Below are positions 37,957 to 49,850 of a stretch of DNA of 64,000 bases, in pieces. Origin of the DNA: Cladopsammia gracilis (Eukaryota > Cnidaria > Anthozoa > Scleractinia > Dendrophylliidae). The position numbers and the translations under genes are program-made. The stretch spans positions 585,001 to 649,000 of the forward strand of contig JAJGOT010000117.1 in the NCBI GenBank assembly GCA_022457155.1, in the 5' to 3' direction. Numbering within the stretch: position 1 is the first letter of the stretch; the number at the start of each line of letters is the position of its first letter. The notes under the pieces are model-generated. The model had not been told where the DNA came from, did not search any database, and was given only the letters and a program-made list of their open reading frames with translations.

Positions 37957-40311
37957 CATACAAAGATGGTCGATATGAAGTGTCATTGCCATGGAAAGAG
38001 GATAACGTTGTATTGAAAGATAACTACAAGCAAGCAGAAAGTAGGCTGTACAATCTAGAAAAGAAGTTGCTCCAAGATCCAGCCAAAGCCAAGTCCTACC
38101 AAGAGGCCATTAACAAGTATGTGAAAGACGGTGTAGCAGAGGAAGTACCCTGTGAGCAAATTGCAACACCAGATAGGCACCCTGTGCTCTACCTTCCACA
38201 TCATACAGTCATACGAGAAGATAAGCAGACAACTAAGACAAGGGTTGTGTTTGATGCATCTGCAAGGGATAGTAATAGTGTGTCTCTTAACAGCTGCTTA
38301 GAAGCGGGCCCTGCATTGCAGCCAGATTTGGTTGGGATCCTTTTGCGCTTCCGAAAGAATCAAGTGGGTATTATGGGTGATATTGAGAAGATGTTTTTAC
38401 AGATTTGCTTGAAAGAAGAAGATAGGGATTCGCATCGTTACCTGTGGAGGGATCTGGACACTGATGCCATGCCTAAGATTTATCGGATGACAAGGGTCAC
38501 ATTTGGAGTTATTTCCAGTCCGTTTCTTGCCATCTGCACCATTCAAGAGCATGCAAGAGGATGTAAAGAAACATTTCCCGAGGCATCAGACGAAATCCTG
38601 AGGAACACTTATGTTGATGACTTTGCTTCAGGGAAAGATGGAGTGCACGAAGCACTGAAATTGCAGCGAAGTTCAACAGAGCTTATGGAGCAAGCAGCTT
38701 TCAATTTGACAAACAAAATGGTCCAGCAATTCGCCTAGGCTTATGCAAGCCATTCCTGAGAAAGATAGAGCATCAGATAGTCTAATCAAGTTGGAGAGTG
38801 ACCTATCGGGAGCCTATCCAATCACGAAAGCTTTGGGCTTAAGGTGGAATACGAGAACAGACAGCCTTGTCTTTATGATTGAAGTGGACTCTCTGAAGTT
38901 AAGATCAGAGACATTGTACACAAAGAGAAAGCTAGCTTCTTTGGCGGCTAAGATATTCGACCCGATCGGTCTCATTGCTCCCTTTACAGTGAGGTCAAAG
39001 TTATTGCTTCAAAGTTTGTGGACCCAGGGTGTTGGTTGGGATGATGAAATACCTGTGGAAACCTCGATTAAGTGGATTCAGTGGGTTCAAGAGCTTCCAG
39101 AGCTTGAGCAACTTCATATTCAAAGATGTTACACTGATTGGCCATTTAGTGAGCACGCTAAGGTGGAATTACATGCATTTGGTGACACGTCGGAAGCTGC
39201 TTATGCCACTGCAGTTTATCTCAGAGTTGTTACTGAAGACGGAAAGGCATCCACCAGTCTTGTGATGTCTAAGACAAGAGTGGCTCCTGTTCGAAAGATT
39301 ACCCTTCCTCGTCTAGAGCTGATGGCTGCTGTGATAACTGCTCAACCATGTACCTATGTTAAAGATGCAATTGATTGTCCCATAAGCTGCATTGTCTGTT
39401 GGACAGACAATTCTTCAACCTTGCACTGGATCAGAGGATCAGCCACACAGTGGAAACCGTTCGTTGCTAATCATGTTGTTGAGATACAGTCGCTGTTGGA
39501 TCCTAGCGTTTGGAGATATTGCCCAGGATCGCAGAACCCAGCTGATCTACCTACCCGAGGCTTATCTGTAAGTCAGTTGAAAGAGAGTCGTTTGTGGTGG
39601 AAAGGACCCTCTTGGTTACAAGAGTCCGAAAGAGATTGGCCTGAGGACTTAAGGTCCAAATCTTCGAATGTACCCGTAATTATTGTTGACATGGAGAGAA
39701 ATAGTAAAGCTAGTGTTAGTTGTGTTGTGCAACCCAAAGAGCCAGTTATTGACTTCACAAGGTTCAGCAACTACGGTCGTTTGTTAAGAACTGTTGCCTG
39801 GATCAGAAGGTTCATTTGCAACTCAAAGCTGAAGGAAGAAAGATTGGTCAGCCCTTTAACTGGATTTGAGATACAAGAGGCAGAGAAATGGTTGATAACC
39901 TATGTACAACCCCCGATTCTTATTGGAAGAAATCTCCAAGCATTTCCAACTAAAGATACCCGTGTTTCAGAACACACGTCTAGAGCCATCACCAAACGTT
40001 TTGAGTATCATCAGAGACTTGTAAATGGATTTTGGAGGCGTTGGCATGCTGAGTATCTGAAGTCTCTGACACCCCTCAAGAAATGGTATAAAGTTGGTCG
40101 TGAAATCCGTAAAGGGGACTTGGTCCTTGTGAGTGAGGATCACGTAGCTCGGGGTCAGTGGTCACGTGCACGCGTGGAAGCCATCCATCCAGGTCGTGAT
40201 GGTCTTATCCGGTCCGTTTCCTTACGAACCACATCTGGAAGTCTTACCCGTCGTCCGGTGCAGCGGCTACACCACTTTGAAGATGCTGATCTAGCTGCTG
40301 AACTTGATTGA
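37957..40311 (+). pseudogene. pol: BEL Pol: RT-RNase H, integrase core missing
   Basis: RT is at 37980-38738 with VFDASARDSNSVSLNSCLEA, FGVISSPFLA and the catalytic YVDDFASG. A frameshift/stop at 38736-38738 precedes the continuation at 38743-40311. That part has the connection region (AAKIFDPIGLIAPF), RNase H-like blocks (LHAFGDTSEAAYATAVYL, ITLPRLELMAAV, CWTDNSSTLHWI) and the C-terminal FWRRWHAEYLKSL. Between EAEKWLITYVQ and the C-terminal part there is no zinc-binding domain and no DDE core, so about 1 kb or more of integrase appears deleted near 39895-39930, in frame. Confidence 0.85.
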
Positions 40312-40406
40312 ACTTGACTTGATGGAAGCATGTTGAACAATTTGTCGTTGAACTCTATTAACTTTGACATAAAAAATTGTTCATGTATTGATGCACTCCC
40401 TGCATC

Positions 40407-40417
40407 GGGTGGGAGGA
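40407..40417 (+). promoter_or_regulatory. Polypurine tract
   Basis: GGGTGGGAGGA lies directly before the 3' LTR, as expected for plus-strand priming. One T interrupts it. Confidence 0.7.
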
Positions 40418-40992
40418 TGTTCCGAACCGAAAGTTCCTGTTCCTGTTTGTAGAATAATTAAGAATTTTTTGGACGCTGAACACTGGAAACTTGTTTAAGT
40501 TTGCACGGTCTTGGAACCCCCCGGATACTGTTTACCATGTGCTTTTGAATCGATCGTTCGAAGAAATGTGTTGTGTTTTATAGTTGTTACAGCCATGCTC
40601 CGTCACACGCAACCAGTAATCTAGAGAATGAAATGAACATTTGAATATTTCTTTGTAACGTCCGAGATTTGAATGAAACCTTGAAGATCTCTGTGGAAAA
40701 CACTTTGAAAGTCACGAATTAACGGAAAATAACTTCGCTGCACGCACAAAAAAACCTAATATTGTTCGGATATGTAACATTTCAAACAAAATGATATTTT
40801 GTTGCTCTTTGTTTCCGAAAATACGGTAAAATTCTCACGGGAATTCCGAATCTCGGAATAAATTTTCAAAACCGACGCGTAATCTTGAAAACTCCATTCA
40901 ATTTTCAAACCTACTGGTCACGCGTGACGGAGCATGGCTGTAAAACATCGTGTAATTTTCGTTCATATTGGACAATAAACCGCTCAAAGACA
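40418..40992 (+). repeat. BEL 3' LTR, interrupted by a MITE
   Basis: LTR parts 40418-40589 and 40941-40992 together match the 222-bp 5' LTR. The gap is the MITE at 40590-40940. Confidence 0.9.
40590..40940. mobile_element. 351-bp Tc1/mariner-type MITE in the 3' LTR
   Basis: CAGCCATGCTCCGTCAC at the left is mirrored by GTGACGGAGCATGGCTG at the right. TA is duplicated at both sides, and the 5' LTR shows the empty site with one TA. The boundaries are therefore exact. Confidence 0.88.
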
Positions 40993-41063
40993 ATTATCAA
41001 GGATGGCAGGGGACGAGAGGGGGGCTGTAAGCCAGCAGGTGAAGTTTCTATTTCTGTTTCTGT

Positions 41064-41137
41064 TCATGCAGTTTTGCAAAGTTCGCCTGGTCGTCTGTGT
41101 GTTCATGTGAGACAAAAGGTTCTACAGGTTAAATAGA
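41064..41137. repeat. 75-bp direct repeat, copy 1
   Basis: Nearly identical to 45154-45230 (core CATGCAGTTTTGCAAAGTTC). The two copies bracket the hAT and pogo-like elements. Non-coding. Confidence 0.7.
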
Positions 41138-41373
41138 TTAGGTTAGGTCCGGTCCTTTGCAAAAATGACAGTATTGATACGAATAGTTTTTCAAACATTT
41201 TCTCCGGCCGGTGATAAAATCTTTTGTGCACATTTTGTGAAGCGGTGTCTTGGCGGGGAAATTCTGTAGTAAACTTATTTTATTTACTATTATTATTTTA
41301 TTGCTTATCAAAATAATTTGCACAAATATTTAGTACATATAACACTACTACTCTAATACTAACATGCATACTA

Positions 41374-41410
41374 ACACACACACACGCACACATACACACA
41401 CACACACACA
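41374..41410. repeat. (CA)n microsatellite
   Basis: Interrupted CA repeat, about 18 units. Confidence 0.85.
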
Positions 41411-41997
41411 AAAAAATACTTACACTAACCTACATTACAGTACAATACCATAACAAAAGCCTACTATGTAGATGAATAAAGACTTAAGAAATTATATTTT
41501 AATTTATTACAAAGGTATAATGCTTTGCCATTTCTGATAATGAACTAACTCTTTGTTATTTTTCTTAGCTATAAATAATTCTACTTGTTGCGTGTTTTGT
41601 ATTTTGGCTTTGAGTAATGCCAGGCTTGGTTTAATATTTTTGAAATGACAATAGTAAATGATTTGTTTTCCCATAATAATAAGATGGTTTAGTCAGGGAC
41701 CGCGCAGAGGGAGGGGCTGGGGGGGCTTTAGCCCCCCCCCACTTTTTTGCAAGAATAAAAATAAATTAAACAAAAAATAATTTAACAAAAGTAACGGAGT
41801 GAAAAATTATAAAAAATCGTTAATTCGAAAGTGACCAGAGTTACTGGCAAAGACAAAGGAAAACGCGTTGTTTCGTAATTGGTCAATTTCGATCCAAAGT
41901 AATAACTGGGTTTAGTTTACAAGGCGATTCTCAAACAAATTGTTTATTAGTTTCAACCTTGATTTTTGGAAGATTATGAAGTTATTGTTTCTCGTTA

Positions 41998-43080
41998 TTG
42001 TGCGTCCTGATTTTAGCTCGATCAGCGCGAAGTCCGTCTTTTGATGTCAGGCTTAACGGCTCGTCGAGCATTCCAATTGCAAGTTTTGTTAAACGCGGTC
42101 TGTTTATAAAAACATTTTGTCATCGAAAGTACTTAAACCGCAGAACTGTGTATAGCTCTGGTCATCAAGGAACATTCAATCCGGCGGTTATTACGAACAA
42201 AGAAGTGCACATGGTACACGGCATGAATTTAGGACAGCGGCTGTTTTCTCACACAGATAACTTATCAAGAACCTTACAGCAAACAAAGATGTCAGCTCTA
42301 AGTGGCAAACGAGTAGCTTGTCTTACAAAAGACGTTCTGCAGAAGATGCGAAACGATACGAGCTTCAGATCATTTTATGATGTAGTTTTACTGAAAAGTA
42401 AAAGCTATCCCTCCATGAGTGGACCGATGTTACCAAGGAGAACTCGCACGCCAAGAAGAATTGAAATTGGCACTGGAGAGCCAACATATCCTGTGACTGC
42501 ACAAGACTATTACAGGCGAATATACTTTGAAGCTATTGACTTGATGATGAACGCTATTGACCAGCGGTTTGACCAGCCAAGCTTTGATACGTATGCAAGG
42601 ATGGAGTCTCTCTTAATTAAGACCCTCAATTCGCAGGACAAATCCGAAGAGCTAAAGTTTATGGAAAAACTGTACAACGATGATGTTAATATTTCAGTGT
42701 TAACCGCCCAGATGGAAATTTTACAAGTGCTGCTGAAGGATGGTGATTATTTTTGTTTTGACGACATCATAGCAAAAATTAAAGAGCTACCCAACCCAGA
42801 ACGGGAAATGATAAAAGAAGTTATCACGTTATGTAAGCTGATTCTCTTAAATCCAGCAACCAGTGCAGCCGGTGAAAGATCCTTTTCGACTGCCTGGAGG
42901 CTAAAAACATGGCTCCGTTCAAGAATGAACCAGGAACGATTTAGTAACCTGACAGTTTTAAACATACACAAAGAAAGAACGGACAGGCTTTCCACCACTG
43001 ACATCGCAAACGAATTTACCGACCGCAACACAAACAGAAAGCGTACATTTGGCAATTTTCGAGTAAATGATGTACAGTAA
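41998..43080 (+). pseudogene. hAT-family transposase, N-terminally truncated (ZMYM/DUF4371-like)
   Basis: A 360-codon open frame ends at TAA 43078-43080. The C-terminal LLNPATSAAGERSFSTAWRL and LRSRMNQERFSNLTVLNIHK are the hAT dimerisation (hATC) region. The middle (RRIYFEAIDLMMNAIDQRFD) is the usual region before it. Full-length relatives are around twice this size and have a zinc finger plus DDE residues upstream, which I do not see, so an internal deletion removed most of the catalytic part. The N-terminal ~60 residues may be non-coding. Confidence 0.8.
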
Positions 43081-43158
43081 CTTTAATATCATTCACTAAA
43101 TTATTTTCAGTTACCGTTTTGTTTTGCCGTGTAAATATTTTGAATGAATAATTTAACA

Positions 43159-43306
43159 ATTATTGAACTCGGCTTTCGGATGATATGAAGATATACAGAT
43201 CTCGGAGGGTGTTATCCACCGGGCTCAAGCCTTCGGCTTTGGCGGATACCCCCCTCGATCTGCATAACGCTTCACATCATACTCAGCCTCGTGCAATAAT
43301 TGCTGA
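43159..43306. repeat. Imperfect long hairpin inside the hAT element
   Basis: Sequences on both sides of AAGCCTTCGGCTT fold back on each other (GATCTCGGAGGG with CCCCTCGATC, and AGTATGATGTGAAG-like blocks). This is probably a nested small foldback MITE. Confidence 0.5.
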
Positions 43307-43942
43307 GTAATTATACAGTGTTGAGTTCAAGGCAGCTCAAGCAAAATCTTTGGATTTCTGGCTTATTTATGGTAATTCAAGGTTGATATCAATTTAGTGA
43401 TGGTGAATTTTCAGACCCGACAGCAACATCACTGAAGATGTGGAAAAAAATCAATAGTTTTATCATTATAATAGCATTCTCCGTCACTTTAGAGAAATTG
43501 AATAGAAATCCACAAGCATGCCCCCCCCCCCCGCCCACAAAAAAAAATTTCCTTCATGCATTCTTCTTTAGCCCCCCACTCGAAAACTTGCTGCGTGGTC
43601 CCTGTTAGTAGCCTGTTGTCTGGAGCATTGCTGTAATAACCGAATGATTACCTTGAGGTCAATGTAGTAAACTTAGCATATTTTTAAAATTACATGATGT
43701 AAATCTCTTTCAATGAAAATCATTCCGAAGAAACCTTTCCAAAACATCAAGCTGCTCTTCTTCTCTATAGGGAATCATAAATTATGCTCAACGAATTTAT
43801 AATGATGCGAACGCTGCAATTATTTTGGCCGCACCAATTCGAAGGGGAAATAATGAATTGTTTAAAAGAAAAACTGGCAATGTTGACGATTCTTCTCGAG
43901 AACTCTTGTCTAATAAACTTTGATGAAAACAGTTTTACTGTA

Positions 43943-44941
43943 CAGTGGAACCCAAACATACGACCACCCCGTTAATACGACCACCCCGTTATTACGACCA
44001 TTTTTTTGTGGCCCGAACAAAAGCCCACTCATTTTCCTATCTGAAAACCCTGTTAATCCGACCACCCTGTTATTACGACCAACGACCACCTTTTGGAGTC
44101 CTCAGTCGTTATTTTCTTTATAAAATTACCCCGTTAATACGACCAGTCAAAATGCCTGGTGAGGCTGCTGAATGAAAACAGACACAATATGACAAATAAT
44201 AATGCATTAATATTTCATAGAATCATGTTTTTAGGCAAAGGTGTTGGTCGTTAGCATGTTTTTTGATATGACATCCGGCAAATTGCAGTGTTCAGTAAAA
44301 AGGATGCTTGAACAGATACTACAAAAGATCTGAAAGACTTCACTTTGCAGCATTTCGAGGCTCTCAAAGTAATTTTGCCTTGTCGTTTCTGTTGCCTTCC
44401 ACTATGGCTTTTCTCTTCAGGTCTATTTCCTGTTCTTTTCTCACACATCGGTTATTTTGGAATGTTTTGCATTTTCTAGAGGCAAAGGGCAATACGAAAA
44501 CTGCAAATGAACTCGCAAAAGTTATTGCTAATGCACAAAGTGATTGGCTTAAGCAAAGGCGAAGCCTGCAGTCGAATCTCACAGACTTTTTTAAAACCAT
44601 TTGAACAGTGTAATAATTGTAAAAGTGTTATAAGCTACAATATAGAAAACAGCTCTTCGAGACATTTCAAAAGAAGCCCTTTCCTTTCATAACAAGGAAC
44701 TGAAAGAAGTTAGTGTTTTTTCTCATTACTCGGTTTCGTTTACTGTTACATTGTTCAGTTGCATTGAATTGTGGTTGTAAGGTTGTTTATTAACGGCAAA
44801 AAGGTTGATTTACATCACAATAAGAATGTAGTTTAAAAGCATGTTGCACCATAATTTGACCCTACCTGGTTCATACGACCACCCCGTTAATACGACCAAA
44901 TTTCCATGGCCCAAAGTGGTTGTATTAATGGGGTTCCACTG
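43943..44941. mobile_element. Pogo/Tigger-like element, TA TSD
   Basis: CAGTGGAACCC at the left and GGGTTCCACTG at the right, both flanked by TA. ATACGACCACCCCGTTA units recur near both ends. An internal fragment (44308-44604) resembles the tail of a pogo transposase. The length is ~1.0 kb, so it is non-autonomous. Confidence 0.75.
44308..44604 (+). pseudogene. Possible pogo transposase tail with PIP-box
   Basis: A 98-codon frame whose last third (ANELAKVIANAQSDWLKQRR then LQSNLTDFFKTI) has the helical region and terminal QxxLTDFF motif seen at the C-terminus of Tigger/pogo-type transposases. QxxLxxFF is the PCNA-interacting (PIP) box. The first two thirds are not recognisable. No DDD catalytic residues remain. 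Confidence 0.55.
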
Positions 44942-44981
44942 TAATTGCGTTGACGAAGGAGACGCTTCCTAATCTTATTGG

Positions 44982-45117
44982 CTAGGCGGAACGAATCAAG
45001 AAAAGTGTTGGTACCAAATCTGCGCCATCTTGAAACGTAACAATCCAGCATGCTAAGCGCGTCGTCTAGGCGGAACAAATTGAGAAAAGTGTCGGTACCA
45101 AATCTGCGCCATCTTGA
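44982..45117. repeat. Tandem duplication, ~85-bp period
   Basis: 44982-45033 and 45067-45117 share GGTACCAAATCTGCGCCATC and the adjacent CTAGGCGGAAC blocks. Confidence 0.75.
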
Positions 45118-45153
45118 TTAAACATATTGCCAAAGTGTTTACACTCGCATTGT

Positions 45154-45230
45154 TCATGCAGTTTTGCAAAGTTCGCCTGGTCATCTGTGTGTTCATGTGA
45201 GACAAAAAGGTTCTACAGTTTTAATAGATT
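45154..45230. repeat. 75-bp direct repeat, copy 2
   Basis: Partner of 41064-41137. Confidence 0.7.
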
Positions 45231-45704
45231 TAATAGGTTCGTCAAATAAATGTTTCAGTACCGGCTCTTCTTTTATCATTCCAGCGATCCAAATTTGCAT
45301 ACCACTAGTCAACTGAGATTTGTGTTGTCGGATCAAATTACAAACAAAATTCTTTGATTTAAAACTCACAATTGCTAGGGAAAGAGCCTTTCAACCATTC
45401 AAACTGTTCTAGATTTCTAATGGGAATTGTATTTTACACACCAAGAAAAGTACTAAGCAATTAGAAAGTCTGGAAATGTTTTGATAGAAAATTGACGGTG
45501 TCACTTTGTCACACTGTTGTAGATTTCCCTTGCACAATAGACTTGGATGGAATTATAACGTGAAGCTGTTGATTCACTTGGCTATATAATTATAATAATG
45601 GAAGGTTTTAGCAGCAAATTTTTGGTAGTATCGTGGTGTACCGGTTAACCAAGTACGTCATTATCGTATCCACTCGTAAGCCTGACACACATGATATTAG
45701 TAGT

Positions 45705-46083
45705 TCTCTGGTTCTCTGGTTCTCTGGTTCTATAGTTCTCTAGTTCTCTGGTTCCCTGGTTCCCTGGTTCTCTGGTTCCCTGGTTCTTGTGGTTCTCTGG
45801 TTCTTGTGGTTCTCTGGTTCTATTGGTTCTCTGGTTCTCGTGGTTCTCTGGTTCTTTTGGTTTTCTGGTTCTCGTGGTTCTCTGGTTCTCGTGGTTCTCT
45901 GGCTCTCATGGTTCTCGTGGTTCTTGTGGTTCTTGTGGTTCTCTGGTTCTCGTGGTTCTCTGGTTCTTGTGGTTCTCTGGTTCTTGTGGTTCTCTGGTTC
46001 TCGTGGTTCTCTGGCTCTCGTGGTTCTCGTGGTTCTCTGGCTCTCGTGGTTCTCTGGTTCTCGTGGTTCTCTGGTTCTCGTCG
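45705..46083. repeat. GGTTCTCTGGTTCTCGT minisatellite
   Basis: Tandem GGTTCT units alternating CTGGTTCT, CGTGGTTCT and TGTGGTTCT. A shorter inverted copy is at about 50108-50215. All three forward frames and one reverse frame are open because of the repeat, so the ORFs are not genes. Confidence 0.9.
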
Positions 46084-46263
46084 ATCTTTCGCGCGGTTCG
46101 AGTTGGAGTTCAAGCGGAAGTCAAAGCGGAAGTGACATTTGCAGGCGCACATATACCTTTGCCAGCGGTATTTCTCATTAGTTAGAGATCGAGTAGCGAG
46201 TAATTGTCGATTGGGTTGATAAATTCGTTGTTTTATCACAAGAAATGAAGTGTTTTATCGAAG

Positions 46264-46958
46264 TTGTGTTTTGTTAGTGGTTTTCAACATTTTTGGCTGC
46301 TCCTACTCCTACAACACCAATTTCGGAAGCAAGGTACAGATTATGCAACTTGTTTTGAATCGAATGGGAATTTGAAATGGTTGCAACCGCATGGTGTGAT
46401 TATCAGAGGTGATCAAAGAAGACCAACATCCTGTAATCCTGAAGAATATGTGATACATGATGTCACACTTTGGGATCCATTAAGTGTTTCTTTGAATTTA
46501 ACCTTATGGTGTCCAAGTTGCCTCGAATGTTCTAGTTAGTAGAGTATACGTTTGTGACCGAAGACACCAAATAATTGCCCATGATCCTTCTATTTTGTCA
46601 CAAGTTAAAAGTATATTGCTACCTCATGCAAATGCTAAGTTAACTATTAGTTAACAATAGTTAACAATGGCTACAATGTACGATGCCTATGGTTCATGAA
46701 GGAAAGGTTATATCTCTGCATGGAATAAAAATTCAAACAGTATATAGTGTACTAGATGAGTGTACTAGATTTCCAGAGTTTGACCAAAGATTTCAACAAT
46801 CAGGTAAGAAGATCATAGCCTCTTGTATAGCTAGGAATTACTTAGAGAAGGAATATTTATATGCAAAGAGAATGTGTCAAATGACAGCCAGAAAGTGGCT
46901 AAATTGTGATCATACGTTTAACCCATTCACTCCTGAGGATTTTTACGTTTTTGAGTGA
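46264..46958 (+). pseudogene. MULE-like transposase remnant
   Basis: Two ORFs (46264-46539 and 46683-46958). The first ends in DPLSVSLNLTLWCPSCLECS, a zinc-binding-like block. The second has a KEYLYAKRMCQMTARKWLNC segment followed by DHTF, which resembles the first catalytic Asp block of MULE-type DDE transposases. The frame is broken between them and after 46958. No further catalytic residues are visible. Confidence 0.5.
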
Positions 46959-48071
46959 TTTTCTGCAAACACACGCCCCATAGGATTTCGTGACTGCATA
47001 TTTGGAGTTACCATTGAAAGTGCTGCTGTTCTAAAACACTGAAGGCTCGAGTTTACTGGAAACGTCATTGTGACGTTGGCATTTTGCTTCGTCGAATTGC
47101 AATAAAGTCTTCAATATGGTATTTCTGCGATTTTTGGTAAGTCCACAGCCATTTTTCATCTTTAGTAGCTGCCTGATGAGCATCATTAAGCTTGAAGGTA
47201 GTTCAGAGTCCACTTTCTCAACGAACCGAGTTAGGTGTTGTACTTCGTGAAAGAATTTGGCGCGTGGCTCGTTGAACTGGAAAAATGGCCACCGGGACAC
47301 AAAGTAGCTTTGGGACTGAACTCTGGATGAATTTCTCGACCTACCGTGGCATATTTTGGAAGTTGCGACCACAGGAGAACACAACAAGCACAAAATTTCG
47401 GCGGTGGGTCGGAGTGGTTGTGGACTTAGTATAAATATAAAATGTGTGGAGTACGGAACGCTGTCGAAAAATCTCGTTATTTCCCAGCATGCAGTGCAGT
47501 GATGTTGAAAATCGAGGCAAGGTGAGTATGCACTGGAATAAGAAGCTGTAATTCGGAAGAAGGCAGGCTCTGCACCAATTACATGTTCAGCTCAAAAGCG
47601 GCAACATCATGCCAGTTCAACAGAAGGGTTAAGTGGAAAGTCATTTACGAAGTTCAAAGCAGGTGGAACATTGACAGTACACTGGACACTCTTCTTTTAG
47701 CTTGTTTTGATGGAGCTTGTACTTGCTCTTTTAGCAAATGACAAGCTTTAAACAGAGGTTCTTTACAAAGAATATAATCATGTGGTTGACACTGTTAGAC
47801 CAACAGCTATATGAAGCATTGTTTGGGCAAGAAAACAGAAAGACAAGTGGCTCAAACTTTCAAAATTGTTAAGTACCCAAAAAGTATTTGCAACGTTAAT
47901 GAAGGAGCAAATTCGGCTTAATTTGGGTGTGACTGTGCGAGTGTACAGTTTAGTTTTTATGCAGAATAACTTAACCTAGTCAGTGAATTATTTTTTGTTT
48001 TACCGAAAATAAAGTTAGTTGCAGTAACTGTTGGAAGAAAGGAGGCTATCAGTAACCTTCCTATAGTAACC

Positions 48072-48224
48072 TGGGGCCGGATTCACGAAGCCCTCCTAAG
48101 TTAAGACATATCCTAAGTATTGTTTCTTAACAATAGCCTATTGTTGGAATGACAATAGACTGTTGTTAAGAAACAATACTTAGGATATGTCTTAACTGAG
48201 GAGGGTTTTCGTGAATCCAGCCCT
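48072..48224. mobile_element. 153-bp hairpin MITE
   Basis: GGGGCCGGATTCACGAAGCC at the left is mirrored by GTGAATCCAGCCCT at the right, with a ~60-bp near-perfect stem through TTAAGACATATCCTAAGTAT. Non-coding. Confidence 0.85.
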
Positions 48225-49362
48225 GGTTTATATGTTCATAGTTATTGTAGCAAATGGATAAATTTGAATCCTCAAGATAAAGTACTACTATAAGGATAAA
48301 CATGTACTTTGTTATCACCTCAAATTAAGTACTGCAACAAACAGCTGACATTCCAAGCATTTAAGCAAATAAAGCCAGAGCTAACGGTCACTCTGAAAGT
48401 CGGCTGTTTTTATCGCAAAGTGGTTATTAAATGAGACCAGTACAAATCTAGACACTAGTTTGATTCAGACCAGAACATGTATGTAGAAGTGGAGCCCTGT
48501 TCATACATGTACATGTATAAGAAAGAACAGCCTGACATCTCCTTAAATTAAGTTTTCAGTGCTATTTTCCATGTCATTAGAAGATGAACATGGGCCTAAA
48601 AGGTTTTCTTTTACTAAGTTCTATTTAAAATTAAAATTTACCTTGAGGCTCTGACAGTGTGATTTGGAATGGGCTATTGAGACATGAAAAACAAACTGTT
48701 GAGTTACTGTTTACTCTTGGGACTATTCATTTTTTATCAGATGGGGAGATGGGGCAGGGTTCATTTGGAAATTATAGTACTATGCAATTTCCCACCACCG
48801 CTCTACTTGCTTGTATAGTACACAAATAGAGGCAAGGCCTTCTTTATTTTTTACATGCTCTCCCCTCTTCCTAAATCCCACCAGCCCCCCCCCCCCCCCC
48901 AATTCCATAAAACATGAATGGTCCTGTTCAGATTTAGGAGGAGGGGCTATCCACCCGCATGGAGTTTAAATGGTTATACCAAACTTTGTGACTTACTGGA
49001 AACTCATTTCCAACAAGTAATATAGTTTATTTTTGTGTTTAAACTCAACTTGCACCACAAGTAATCAGATTAATTTACTTGATTGTGAATACAATACAAT
49101 ACAATTTTATTTTACTCATAACAACAGAGTCTTGTGAATTAAAGATTGATGATAAAATTGTAAAATACTTGTATATTCTTCTCCCTGAAGGGATATGGTA
49201 AGACTCCAACCTTTCTGCAACACAACCTCAAGATTGCTAACAATACAAATTCTGCTCAAATTATGTAGCCAGTAAAATGTATTACAAACAATTAACACTA
49301 AGCCTAATCATGTTGTTTGCTCCTAAAAATGTCTTTGTCCTCACTTTTCCTCATCTAGTACA

Positions 49363-49850
49363 CTATATACTGTTTGACTTTTTATTCCATGCAGAGATAT
49401 AAGCTTTCCTTCGTGAACCATAAGCATCGTACATTGTCTGTAGCCAGAGAGTTTGAATTTCACTAATCGTTAACCCAGCATTTGCATGAGATATTATAAA
49501 ACTGTGCAGTTCTCTCGTAATTCCAGCCTTGTGAAATAAGACGAATGGAACAGACAATATACTTTTAACTTGTGACAAAATAGAAGGATCATGGGCAATT
49601 ATGTGGTGTCTTAGGTCACAAACGTATACTCTACTAGCTAGAACATTCGAGGCTAATGGGACACCATAAGGTTAAATTCGAAGAAACACTTAATGGATCC
49701 CAAAGTATGACATCATGTACCACATATTCTTCAGGATTACAGGATGTTGGCCTTCTTTGATCACCTCTGATAATCACACCATACGGTTGTAACCATTTCA
49801 AATTCCCATTCGATTCAGACGAATGAATGCTCGATCAAAACAAGTTGCAT
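49363..49850 (-). pseudogene. MULE-like transposase remnant in the right arm
   Basis: The minus strand carries the same zinc-binding-like region as 46264-46539, in decayed form, followed by a better-preserved downstream segment (49578-49363: VLFHKAGITRELHSFIISHA, GLTISEIQTLW). That segment is largely deleted in the left arm. This shows that the arms are diverged duplicates of coding sequence and not simple terminal repeats. Confidence 0.5.

Larger units (their letters stand above)
35488..40992 (+). mobile_element. BEL/Pao LTR retrotransposon, TSD ATTAT
   Basis: The LTRs at 35488-35709 and 40418-40992 (the latter carrying a 351-bp MITE) both start TGTTCCGAACC and end AAAGACA. ATTAT flanks both outer ends (35483-35487, 40993-40997). 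A primer-binding site, gag-protease, RT-RNase H and a polypurine tract lie between. Pol has frameshifts and apparently lacks the integrase catalytic core, so the copy is not autonomous. Confidence 0.92.
41694..43604 (+). mobile_element. hAT transposon with partial transposase, TSD TTAGT
   Basis: CAGGGACCGCGCAG (41694) and its near-complement CTGCGTGGTCCCTG (ending 43604) are TIRs of the hAT CAGGG type. TTAGT is adjacent on both sides (41689-41693 and 43605-43609), so the visible duplication is 5 bp and not the usual 8. The 1.9-kb unit encodes the C-terminal half of a hAT transposase. A G/C homopolymer-rich block lies near each end. Confidence 0.82.

Noticed and set aside
45787..46239. Four overlapping ORFs reading FSGSRGSLVLVVLW-like repeats
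   Set aside because: Product of the GGTTCT minisatellite, which is open in all frames. No gene.
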